This document shows positions 53,001-61,094 of a stretch of 61,094 bases of DNA, piece after piece. Both the position numbers and the translations under genes were made by a program. The stretch is from Tubiluchus corallicola. Its lineage: Eukaryota; Priapulida; Priapulimorpha; Priapulimorphida; Tubiluchidae. Below the pieces are notes generated by a model that was given only the letters and a program-made list of their open reading frames with translations, made no database searches and was not told the origin of the DNA. Every line of letters begins with the position of its first letter. Position 1 is the stretch's first letter. The stretch covers positions 1 through 61,094 of the forward strand of contig JAQGDQ010000856.1 in NCBI GenBank assembly GCA_030141605.1, written 5' to 3'.

Positions 53001-56000
53001 TTTCGTATGCGTACATTACCTTGTTTCGTATGTGTACATTACCATGTTTCGTATGCGTACATTACCTTGTTTCGTATGTGCACATTACCTTGTTTCGTAT
53101 GCGGACATTACCATGCTTCGTATGTGTACATTACCATGTTTCGTATGTGCACATTACCTTGTTTCGTATGCGGACATTACCATGCTTCGTATGTACACAT
53201 TACCTTGTTTCGTATGCGGACATTACCATGTTTCGTATGTGTACACTACCATGCTTCGTATGTGCACATTACCGTGTTTCGTATGTGTACATTACCATGT
53301 TTCGTATGTGCACATTACCATGTTTCGTATGTACACATTACCATGTTTCGTATGTGTACATTACCATGTTTCGTATGTGTACATTACCATGTTTCGTATG
53401 TGCACATAACCTTGTTTCGTATGTTTTGCGAGAATGACATATCTTAGCTTATCGAGGAATATCTTAGCCATGAATGATAAAGGGTTACCGGAAGTTACAT
53501 ACTATACTCACACGTAAAACAAGGAAGTACGCCCTGTAGCAGAAACAAGTTTTGCAGTAAGTTTATAATAAAATAAATTGAATATTCCTGCTGAGAGTCG
53601 GATTTTATGTTGCAAAAGCTTACATTATATTGTCGGTTGGTTGACTTATTAAAAATAAAAATTTTCACAACAGTGTTACGTGAACTAGTATTAATAACTT
53701 TTTACGGAATTATATCTAGATTTTATATGAAAAATGAATTGATTCTTAGTTTGAAAAGCCGTTTCTAGAAAAGCTACAGTAATCTTGCATAATTCGACAT
53801 GCTGGCTACGATTAAATATATCCAAGGTCCTTGATAAGACTGACAATCATCTGCAAAGACGTACAAAGACGTCACGGGAATTACTTGATTTACCGAGGAC
53901 CCAGCTTTGGATAACAAAGACAGTAACACAATGAACAAATGTCTGAACAGTTTGGTGTTTTTATCTAAAAAATGAATCTGAAAGAACTACTCACCTCCTT
54001 CCTTTCATAATCGTCTTCCTGCCTCTCCAACACCAAACTACAACTCGAACACACATCCTGATCAAAAATGTACGAATGAAAGTTTGTAAACGACTTAACC
54101 CGTAGCCGACCAAGGTGGAGTAAAAATTACCCCAGGAGTATTTGCTTGCATTTTTATACTGATGCCTCAACGAAAAATTTTCAAACCAATTGTGATTAAA
54201 TATTGTTCGATTTGTTATGCAACCCTACCTTGGTTTTGTTGAAAAGTATCATTCGTGATTTTTTACAAAGCACAAGTACCAGACACTACCTGTCCTGGGG
54301 TAACTTATTACTCCGTTTGGTCTTTAGTGTAATATAAAACCCCTTGGTCGGCTAAGAGTTAATAATAATGACAAGAAAATCGACAATAAATCATTATTAA
54401 TCCAATGATAACGATAACAATGCTGAATTGTGAGGTTTAATTGCCATTGCTAGAGTAATGTTAATCAATTTAAGGTAGAAGATAAACTAGACCAGGATAG
54501 GACAAGATCAAACACGAATTTGTTATATCCTCTTCTGATAAGTTTGTTGACCTGGTAAGAAAAGACAGGCAAGACGAAAGCAAAACTTACCACTCTATTT
54601 CGCCTTCTACTGATCTTCCTTCTTATCCATCTTATCAACCGCCCTCCGCAACACCTTCCTCGATCCCTTTCAAACACCACCTCCTCTTGCCAAGCCATTC
54701 TAACGAAACTCTCTACATTCATTTTTTCTTTACTTTTTCTTTCTCTCTTCTAGCTTTCTCTCACTCTATGCTGAATGCTGTGACTTAGTAACGGCATTCA
54801 TACGTCACAAAGTGACGTCACGTGGCAGCTGACGCGTCATTGCCCGACGCGTATTATTAGGCGTTAAACGTATCAGACTTACATACATCCCAGGGAGAAC
54901 ACTTTTCTCACACTCTTTATAAAACAAAGTTGGGTTTGCTATTTCTGGATAGGTGGTGAGCGAATTTCTAACTCGTGAAATTTGTGCCTAATACGATGAG
55001 AAATCAATTCATTACATTTCAGTAAAATTACAAAAACATAATATAAATTATTACTCGGATTTATGTTAATTAGTTTAATTAAAAGAATTTTATAAGATAA
55101 TGGAAGATCATAGGATCGTTAATTAGCATCTAAGAGAAAAACATGAAAACGCAGCGCCACATCAGACAAAACGGCCCTGTAGCAGGGTTCCCATGGTCAA
55201 AAAAGATCCTGGAAAATACAGGCTATCCCGTAAAGTCAGGGAAAATGATGAAAATGCTGCAAAAAGTCAGGGAAATTGGAAAGGGTTACAAAAATAATCA
55301 GCATGAATCGATATTTTTTCAAACATATCTTTCAGCAATTCGTGTTCAAACAAAATTTGGCTATGGCAGGTTCCCATTTTCAATTTCTGTTCCAAAATTA
55401 GTGATTGGATTAATAAAGTTTATTTAATGTGATTAGTGTAAATTCGTTAACACTACTGCAACTGTGCCAACACGTATCAGTATGAACATCCATACACAAA
55501 AATGTTTGAATGTGTATACTGGTAATGCAATTTCTGCTTATCTTGGCAATGGAAAATCAATATTTGATCAGGGAAAAATCGAGGAAAAGTCGGGGAAATT
55601 TATTTTTAAATTCTGTGGGACCGCTGCTTTAGGATCAAATCCTTCTATAAAAGCCATCCAGAGCATTGAGTGACATTTCTCATTCTGCTTTTGACTGTGC
55701 ATAATCTCTGGGTCAGATAATCTGTTAATGCATAGTTACATATTGTTACTTACTCATTATAAATACATTGTGCCGTTGTTTACGATTCTTAAAGGAACAC
55801 GGTACGATTTTTCATACACTATTCCATTTTCAAATCCGATAAAAAGTACAGATTTTAACACAATTAATACTGCAAAAGTTTTTCTTGCATGATAATTAAA
55901 TAATATATCAAAAACGTAATTAACGGCCAGTGAGCCCAACTATTGGTGACATCACAAACTAACATAATTTTCAACAGCAAAAATATTCCACGAGCGTGTT

Positions 56001-59000
56001 GCACGTGTTTGTGAAAGCGAAAATCGAAGCACAGTGCTACTGTCAGATATTCAGCGCGTTGTACTAAAACTAGGCAAGTTTAAGATAAAAATTAAAATTT
56101 CAAATTTACCACTGTGCTCACGCATGAGCTGTCGAATGTGTGTAGTTCGCCACAAACTAACACATCTAAACTGAAAGATACAGCACCTGTTTAAGTGCAA
56201 TGCGTTTCCAAAATACAGGCGCTAGTGCCCGTCTAACTGGCGAATGGCGGAATGCATGTAACAGCGAAGAACTAGTGACGCGAAAGTAAAATTGTGTTTG
56301 TGTGGTAATAATTCTTTCTCGCAAGTCATTTTTGAGTACTTTTCCTTTCAATATTTTAAAGAGTAGATTGTTTTGACCTACAGTTTAACATTGGGTCCGC
56401 TTTTGCTTTAAAGTTAATCACAAGAAGATATAAACGTATCTTGTACAGTATCAAGATGGCGCCCAGTGGATCGACTGAACGATCGAACGACTCTATCCAA
56501 TGATATGCCACACAGCCACCACAACCACAGGGCTGCTATGGTACGCCCGTTTTCCTGGACCCATGTTGGTATACCATACGTATATATAGCTGGTACCGTT
56601 GCTCTCTGAACGGATGCCATAAGCCATACAGACATGTTCCATATATCATCGGATTTGCAAACGTAGAATCTGATGTACTGTGACAAAGTCACGAGCCGAG
56701 TTTTATTTAGCCACAATGCTGCATAATATCTGCTGTAGATATAAACGTATTTTAATCATTACAATATTGAGTCCATCCATCTTGTACAGTTTTCCTTTCG
56801 ATAATGTAACTGATTATTTAACTAATGAAATTCTCTTAACTACAAATGTTATTTTAATTAATAATGAATTGTTTATGAAATAATTGCAATGGAATAAACG
56901 TAATGCACCATTACATGACGTCACTACGCAACGTAAATCAGGGAAAGAAAACGAAATGTTAAATTACGCCCTAAAAACTTTCCACGCAAATCCATATTAC
57001 TTAGCATTTCACTTACCTACTGGAAAGACTTACGTAATTAAATTAATAATTTAAAATGTTTGCGCCAATTGGCAAAATGTCCCCGATTCGCCCTCCAGGG
57101 TGCACCACTCACTAACCAGAAACGTATTTTCAATCTTATTGACAAGATTCAGTGATTTAAATTTTACTTAATTAGCCACATGTATGCTACGAATGCTCTG
57201 ATTATTTTTTCAAACTTTACTCAATGTTGTCTAAACTTGTTTCAAACGACCTGCCATTAAAATGCCTGCGCCTAACGATCATTACGGAAGTTTAGATTTT
57301 ATACAAGTTTTGTACGGCGTTGCTGCCGACGCAAACCATGCACGTGAAAAGGTAGTAAGTAAGTGGTATAAAACTTCAAGATGATTTTTAAGCTTTATGT
57401 AAGTGGAGGGTTTTCTAATGATGAATCGTTTAGGAAATAATTACATTATACTTCTCACAGATGTCATCTAGCACATACAAAATAGAACACTAGAATAACA
57501 CTGTAACAAGTTTTACTATCAGCACACTATTATAACAAAAAAGGGGGGGGGGAGAAAATAGTCAAATCTAACTAAGTAACAGTACTTATACTAGACAGAG
57601 GAGCACCTGTGTGAGAAATCAAAGCTGCAGTGACCTCTACACGCTTTTGTACTGGGATTTGCCCGGTCAGCTGGCTTCTCACACCAAGTGTAGGCCCAAA
57701 CGAGACGTCTGGATCTACAAAGAAGGAATGAATCCGTGCTAACCTAGAATATTAGGAAGCCAAATCTCTTGAAGAGAGTCAGTCGAAATCACGTGACTGA
57801 CACTCGAGATAGAGACATCCTTTTCTTAGTAGGCCCAGAAGATTTTAGGACATCGAAGTCATAATTTTTTCTGGACCATCACCAAAATTAAACCCATGTT
57901 ACTTAGGATAAATAACGCGATCTGGCAGCATGGGGCCACATGGCGGTCTACACTGCTGCCATCTGTAAACGGTTTTGTCACTACGGCCGTTTTACTAGAT
58001 CCATGTTGCTAACATGGCGTGCTAACATTTTAGTAATGAAAACTGAAAAAGCTTGAGACGTATTTTTATGTAGATCACTTTACTTACTTGTGTTTAATAA
58101 CTGTCAAGAGAGAGAAACGATTAATTTTGATGCTAACTTATGTATTTTACGTATTTACATACACAAAACAAACACTGAAAACAAACAAACAATACTAAAA
58201 AGTGCAATTTGTCTATGTAAACTAATCAAGATAATAATTTATAATTAAGCCATCTAAGCGGTGTTCATGTGAATGTTCTCTACGATACAGTATCTACACA
58301 TTACCAATGAGTTAGTTTGACTGAAGGCTTTTATAACATTCGATATTTCTTATATCCAAAAATAGGTTAGGTACAATTTTAACATCACGTGTGCCATGTT
58401 ACCTTTACAAGGTGAAAACTACCTATGAATGCGGCTTCAACAAGTGTTTGAAATCGCGACTGTTTTACACTTTCAACAGTCCGCCACATTAGCAATAGTA
58501 GTTAATTATTAGAGGCATTTACAAGTGCTTTTAACATCGTAATTATTATTTTTCAATTAGAAGCCATGCAGTTCATTCATTGCATGCAAGGACTGCACGT
58601 CATTGAACGTATTATAAAAATCATCCTGTTGTCCTTTTAATCCTATCACGTATACGATACGGGCAATTTGTGAGCGTTGTGATAAGTGAACTTGTCAATG
58701 TTTATATTCGAGCTGTATAACGATGACGATAATAACGATGAACGTGACAATGACAGCGACGACGACGACGACGACGATGATGATGATGATGACGATTTGT
58801 CTTTTATTCTAACGGTTTGCTCATCCATACACATCCATACCAATGACCAAACACGTGTCACTGCTGATTTATAATAATACAACTTTACTGGACAATTTCT
58901 TGATCTTTAAAATACAAACGTCTGTGTCACTGCTGATTTATAATAATAAAACTTTACTGGACAATTTCTTGATCTTTAAAATACAAACGTCTGTGTCACT

Positions 59001-61094
59001 GCTGATTTATAATAATAAAACTTTACTGGACAATTTCTTGATCTTTAAAATACAAACGTCTGTGTCACTGCTGATTTATAATAATACAACTTTACTGGAC
59101 AATTTCTTGATCTTTAAAATACAAACGTCTGTGTCACTGCTGATTTATAATAATACAACTTTAATGGACAATTTCTTGATCTTTAAAGTATTCTAGTGCA
59201 TTCTGTCTTTTCAGGTGTCAATACCACGTGTATTGTAGTAAACTCAACGTACATCAGATACCCGGCGTCCGGTACAACGACTACACAGGCCAGCCCAACA
59301 AGTAGTTTCATGGTGACTTTTCCTGATGGCAATGATGAAACCGACGTTATCATACTGAATGACCTCTTCACAACTGATCTCGATGTGTTCTCAGTGTGCA
59401 TGGTAATTTCTCAAGCTCAAGGTTCCTAGGTTACTACTACCTAAGGTGTACCAAACGTAGTAGGAATTCCTGTTAGTAGAAAATTACTAGCCTATCCGTG
59501 ACGCTTGATAAAAACTGTTTTAAATGTGCAGGGTCACTCAAAATTAAGTTGCATTTTTAAGTACAAACATTGTAACCTTGCAACGATAAGGGTTAACAAC
59601 TTTTCTAATTTTCGAATTACAATTTTGTGTCAAATGCAAGTTAACAATATTTTTCACTACAAACATTGTAACCTTGCAACGATAACGGTTAGCAACTTTT
59701 CTAAATTTCAAATTACAATGTTGTGTCAATTGCAAGTTAACAATATTTTTGACTACAAACATTGTAGCTTTGCAACGATAAAGGTTAGCAACTTTTCTAA
59801 TTTTCGAATTACAATGTTGTGTCAATTGCAAGTTAACAATATTTTTGACTACAAACATTGTAACCTTGCAACGATGACGGTTAGCAACTTTTCTAATTTT
59901 CGAATTACAATGTTGTGTCAATTGCAAGTTAACAATATTTTTGACTACAAACATTGTAGCTTTGCAATGATAACGGTTAGCAACTTTTCTAAATTTCAAA
60001 TTACAATGTTGTGTCAATTGCAAGTTAACAATATTTTTGACTACAAACATTGTAACCTTGTAACGATAACGGTTAGCAACTTTTCTAATTTTCGAATTAC
60101 AATGTTGTGTCAATTGCAAGTTAACAATATTTTTGACTACAAACGTTGTAACCTTGTAACGATAACGGTTAGCAACTTTTCTAACTACATTGTTGTCTGT
60201 TCAATTGCAACTATGAAACTTAACATTTACATATTATAGCTGTTTAACAAAAATTTACAACTTTCTAACAACAGGAAATGAAACATCTAACCAACAGAAG
60301 TTAACGACATTCAGTATCAAAAATGAACGTGTTCAAGGCTAGAAGCAACGACCTAAAGGCTAGTCCTCACAATTTCTCGCATTTTGTAAAAGGTTTCAAT
60401 CACCGAGACCCATTGTTTGATTTCAGTGGGTGAAAGCGACTGGCGATTCAAGCTTCACATTGCTGTCGTATTCGGCTAGAGCAATGGACGGGTCAAACTA
60501 CAGAGACGAAATTGTAATCAGAGTATTCGATGACGACCCTCGAGTGGAATTCCGAGCTGTTCATGCAGGGTAATACCATTCCTTTTACAAGAATAAAGAT
60601 GCCATTAATTAAAGCACAAGAAAACCCGCCACTTACACGAGGCTGACGTTTGACCCAAGGTCACGGCTACAAATGTAGCAAGTTACAATTTCTTTGAACC
60701 GAAATGCAATTCCTAAGTAATCATGCGTTGTAGATTCACTGAAGACAATATTGAGACCTTCAGACCCAAGACCCATTTGGTTGCGTGCCCGAAAAGTGGC
60801 ATGTTCCAATTTCATCGAAAGTTAGCTTACGTTCAGCTATGTTCATTTAAAGTAATGTAATATATCGCATTGCACTACGTTACATGACTTTGCAGCATTC
60901 TGTCACGTTACATTACACTTGCAGAACGTATTGCAGAATCTTCGATTTATGACTTTGTCCTAAACGGTTTTCTAATTTAGATTCTGCATTTCTACAACGT
61001 ATTGCAGAATGTACAGCACAATCATCATATTTTACCCTAGTTTTTATTTATTTCTTTATTATTATTATTATTAATAAAACTCCAATCAAAGTTT
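44062..61094 (+). CDS. Secreted long-pentraxin-like protein, 5' part (five exons in window)
   Basis: Five in-phase exons (44062-44082, 46357-46981, 47294-47392, 59215-59402, 60427-60569) encode about 358 residues before the window ends. Layout: signal peptide MAALQQWILFFLVFTMIGHR (hydrophobic core ILFFLVFTMIG); a cysteine-free spacer of about 230 residues, Ser/Thr/Asp-rich with amphipathic helices (LLSAAKNFLDKQVDQVVESF) and a basic GRKR that could be a convertase site; sequons NTT and NST at 251 and 258; then a pentraxin domain from about residue 280 (FMVTFPDGNDETDVIILND, DLDVFSVCMWVKATG, FTLLSYSARAMDG, DEIVIRVFDD). Cys310 corresponds to the first conserved pentraxin cysteine; its partner and the calcium site would lie in later exons. 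Pentraxins are calcium-dependent pattern-recognition or synaptic proteins; a long N-terminal extension is typical of PTX3 and neuronal pentraxins. Exon phases agree at all four junctions. Membrane anchoring downstream cannot be excluded. Confidence 0.8.
44804..45132 (+). repeat. (GAT/GGT)n microsatellite
   Basis: About 330 bp of ATG/GTG/AGT triplets with GATGATGATGGTGATGGTGG patterns, in intron 1 of the pentraxin-like gene. Open in several frames (poly-Asp/Gly, poly-Met/Val, poly-Ser), which are artefacts. Confidence 0.96.
45180..46356 (+). other. Pentraxin-like gene intron 1, remainder
   Basis: AT-rich sequence with no recognisable exon, RNA gene or repeat family shared within this window, ending in acceptor ATTCTTTTCAG. 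Confidence 0.5.
46357..46981 (+). CDS. Pentraxin-like gene exon 2 (signal peptide core and spacer)
   Basis: Acceptor AATTCTTTTCAG, donor CAG|GTATGT; enters phase 0, leaves phase 1. 208 codons: ILFFLVFT before the internal Met, then a hydrophilic region with no cysteine, rich in Ser/Thr (residues about 70-115), two predicted helices (about 120-150), dibasic KGRKRDED (about 162-169) and an acidic stretch (DPVDAVLIDDDNLPD). No known domain recognised in it. Confidence 0.82.
47294..47392 (+). CDS. Pentraxin-like gene exon 3
   Basis: Acceptor ATGCGTAG, donor GATG|GTATGT; 99 nt, phase 1 at both ends. Encodes DSLGGSYETEIDFKERLERY and KAYTDLGLEALAD, a likely helix that could belong to an oligomerising stalk. 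Supported by phase match with both neighbours and by similar GTATGT donors. Confidence 0.7.
47393..49340 (+). other. Pentraxin-like gene intron 3, first part
   Basis: No exon seen. 48295-48460 is a T-rich tract with short T runs broken by AA and ACATT. The rest is unremarkable AT-rich sequence. Confidence 0.5.
49347..49380. repeat. Perfect 13-bp inverted repeat (hairpin)
   Basis: CTGGCAGCGACCA at 49347-49359 and its exact inverse TGGTCGCTGCCAG at 49368-49380, with an 8-nt loop CCCGAAAA. GC-rich stem in AT-rich surroundings. Too short for a microRNA precursor; function unknown. Confidence 0.85.
49488..49655 (+). mobile_element. tRNA-derived SINE-like sequence
   Basis: TGTAGTGTAGGGTTTAGCAT resembles a tRNA D-arm/box A and GGTGCGAGTCC resembles box B (GGTTCRANTCC) about 35 nt later; the 3' end is an ATTT-type tail (TTTTTATTTATTTATTATT). 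Acceptor-stem pairing is poor, so it is a SINE head or decayed tRNA, not a tRNA gene. It directly precedes the large minisatellite. Confidence 0.55.
49671..52448 (+). repeat. Large minisatellite A, 23-bp unit, about 120 copies
   Basis: About 2.78 kb of GGGTCACGAAGCACAGGGCC plus AGA. Variants (TAGA, TGGA, TCAA, ATGG for AGGG) are mixed along the array. A unit of 23 is not a multiple of three and has no stop in the long runs, so frames such as 50657-50932 and 51794-52237 stay open. GC-rich, in intron 3 of the pentraxin-like gene. Confidence 0.97.
52480..53425 (+). repeat. Minisatellite B, 23-bp unit, about 41 copies
   Basis: TGTTTCGTATGCGCACATTA plus TCT, with variants GCTTCG, GTGTAC, GGACAT and ACCA. 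The first part favours CGCACATTATCT and the last part favours GTGTACATTACCA, a gradient of variants along the array. It follows minisatellite A almost directly and has the same period. The 305-, 299- and 195-codon frames here are the same repeat read in three phases. Confidence 0.97.
53426..54094 (+). other. Intron 3 sequence, no feature recognised
   Basis: AT-rich, no exon or repeat partner found within the window. Confidence 0.45.
54099..54358. mobile_element. piggyBac-like MITE
   Basis: 260 bp flanked by TTAA on both sides (54095-54098, 54359-54362), the piggyBac target. Inverted ends CCCGTAGCCGACCAAGG and CCTTGGTCGGCTAAGAG share a perfect 13-bp core TAGCCGACCAAGG. Subterminal GGAGTAA..TTACCCC words are also inverted. 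No coding capacity. Confidence 0.85.
54363..55182 (+). other. Intron 3 sequence, no feature recognised
   Basis: No exon with conserved content. The 85-codon minus frame at 54465-54722 has no recognisable domain. Confidence 0.4.
55183..55626. mobile_element. hAT-like MITE family 6 (CAGGGAAA-rich)
   Basis: Begins CAGGGTTCCCATGGTC and ends TCTGTGGGACCGCTG; the ends are imperfect inverted repeats. Inner subterminal words GTCAGGGAAA and GGAAAAGTCGGGGAAATTTA recur near both ends, a pattern common in animal MITEs. No clear target duplication. The 94-codon frame across it is not a gene. Confidence 0.6.
55757..56410. repeat. Dispersed repeats G (inverted) and F (direct)
   Basis: 55757-56040 is the inverse of 7400-7650; 56296-56410 repeats 5870-6010 in direct orientation. 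Both families therefore occur near each other at two loci, about 50 kb apart, but in different relative orientation. Confidence 0.65.
56905..57425 (-). repeat. Dispersed repeat H, copy C
   Basis: Inverse of most of 18570-19290: contains CATTACATGACGTCA, AGGGTGCACCACTCACTAAC, ATCTTATTGACAAGA and CTAAACTTGTTTCAAACGAC. Confirms that family H is interspersed and about 0.7 kb long. Confidence 0.75.
57426..58715 (+). other. Intron 3 sequence, no feature recognised
   Basis: Contains a G run (57544-57552). About 56460-56640 and 57900-58020 hold somewhat GC-richer unique sequence. No exon seen. Confidence 0.4.
58716..58795 (+). repeat. (GAC/GAT)n microsatellite
   Basis: GACGATAATAACGATGAACG followed by a run of GACGACGACGACGATGATGATGATG. 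Open frames across it give poly-Asp or poly-Ser and are artefacts. Confidence 0.9.
58848..59192 (+). repeat. Minisatellite, 69-bp unit, five copies, next to exon 4 acceptor
   Basis: Five nearly identical 69-bp units containing GTCACTGCTGATTTATAATA and GGACAATTTCTTGATCTTTA. The array ends 22 bp before exon 4 of the pentraxin-like gene, so it occupies the branch-point region. 69 is 3 x 23, so one frame stays open for 117 codons. Confidence 0.95.
59215..59402 (+). CDS. Pentraxin-like gene exon 4 (start of pentraxin domain)
   Basis: Acceptor TCTGTCTTTTCAG, donor CATG|GTAATT; enters phase 1, leaves phase 0. Encodes GVNTTCIVVNSTYIRYPASG, a TTTTQ linker and the first pentraxin strands FMVTFPDGNDETDVIILND, ending DVFSVCM with the conserved domain cysteine. 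Confidence 0.88.
59560..60190 (+). repeat. Minisatellite, 96-bp unit, about 6.5 copies
   Basis: Units of 96 bp with ACAAACATTGTAACCTTGCA, GGTTAGCAACTTTTCTAA and TGCAAGTTAACAATATTTTT. The unit is a multiple of three, so frames of 244 (+) and 191 (-) codons stay open; these are artefacts. Lies in intron 4 of the pentraxin-like gene. Confidence 0.95.
60427..60569 (+). CDS. Pentraxin-like gene exon 5
   Basis: Acceptor TTTGATTTCAG, donor GCAGG|GTAATA; enters phase 0, leaves phase 2. Encodes WVKATGDSSFTLLSYSARAM, DGSNYRDEIVIRVFDDD and a final VEFRAVHAG, matching the pentraxin beta-strands that follow the first cysteine (compare the FSYATKRQDNEILIF region of CRP). Confidence 0.88.
60570..61094 (+). 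other. Start of pentraxin-like gene intron 5
   Basis: No further pentraxin exon (the HxCxSWxS region) is found before the window ends. A short shared word (AAAGCACAAGAAAACCC at 60613-60629) also occurs at 18574-18590. Confidence 0.5.

Noticed and set aside
49671-53425. CRISPR-like regular arrays
   Set aside because: Units are directly contiguous with no unique spacers, and the genome is clearly eukaryotic with spliced genes.
52492-53437. 305-, 299- and 195-codon ORFs with CFVCAHYLVSY-like repeats resembling a Cys-rich membrane protein
   Set aside because: The same 23-bp minisatellite read in three frames; a 23-bp unit cycles through all phases, so the frames carry the same peptide and no gene.
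59505-60239. 244-codon (+) and 191-codon (-) repeat ORFs
   Set aside because: 96-bp minisatellite in an intron of the pentraxin-like gene; both strands open, as expected from the unit length.

Overview
This is animal (metazoan) nuclear DNA, AT-rich, from an unidentified invertebrate-like genome with small exons in large introns. The evidence is two unmistakable conserved eukaryotic genes with GT-AG introns, a secreted pentraxin gene, and a dense load of animal-type transposons (hAT-like MITEs, a piggyBac-like MITE, RTE-like and other LINE scraps, a Ty3/gypsy remnant, a solo LTR, a 5S-derived SINE). I cannot name the species. Nearly all long open frames here are repeat artefacts; the real genes lie mostly in exons of 21 to 625 nt, which I assembled by eye from homology, splice sites and codon phase.

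Layout. 1-9207 (+): the 3' end of a gene for a type I membrane protein with a Ser/Thr-rich mucin-like stalk, one transmembrane helix and a short tail with an NPxY motif; earlier exons lie left of the window. Its introns hold a minisatellite, a 1.3-kb (TAC)n microsatellite and MITEs. 9208-16733: intergenic, with a higher-order minisatellite and a MITE. 16734-27473 (-): a complete six-exon UBE2D-class ubiquitin-conjugating enzyme gene (147 aa). 27474-27878: a 405-bp divergent promoter. 27879-32685 (+): a complete three-exon CISD2 gene (135 aa, 2Fe-2S CDGSH protein). 32700-43030: intergenic, with four MITEs and a decayed Ty3/gypsy element (-) that has lost its reverse transcriptase but keeps an integrase frame and a downstream C2H2 zinc-finger ORF. 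43030-43530 (-): 5S-derived SINE. 44062 to the right edge (+): the 5' part of a long-pentraxin gene (signal peptide, cysteine-free acidic Ser/Thr-rich spacer, start of a pentraxin domain), whose large third intron carries two abutting minisatellites, both with a 23-bp unit, over about 3.7 kb.

How the parts work together. UBE2D (cytosolic/nuclear E2) and CISD2 (ER/mitochondria-associated membrane iron-sulfur protein) are housekeeping genes sharing one promoter region. As I recall, human UBE2D3 and CISD2 are arranged the same way, so this looks like a very old shared-promoter pair. A solo LTR in sense orientation in CISD2 intron 2 carries heat-shock-element-like motifs just upstream of a TATA box and could add stress-dependent transcription there. 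The pentraxin and the mucin-like membrane protein look like cell-surface or humoral recognition proteins; nothing in the sequence links them functionally.
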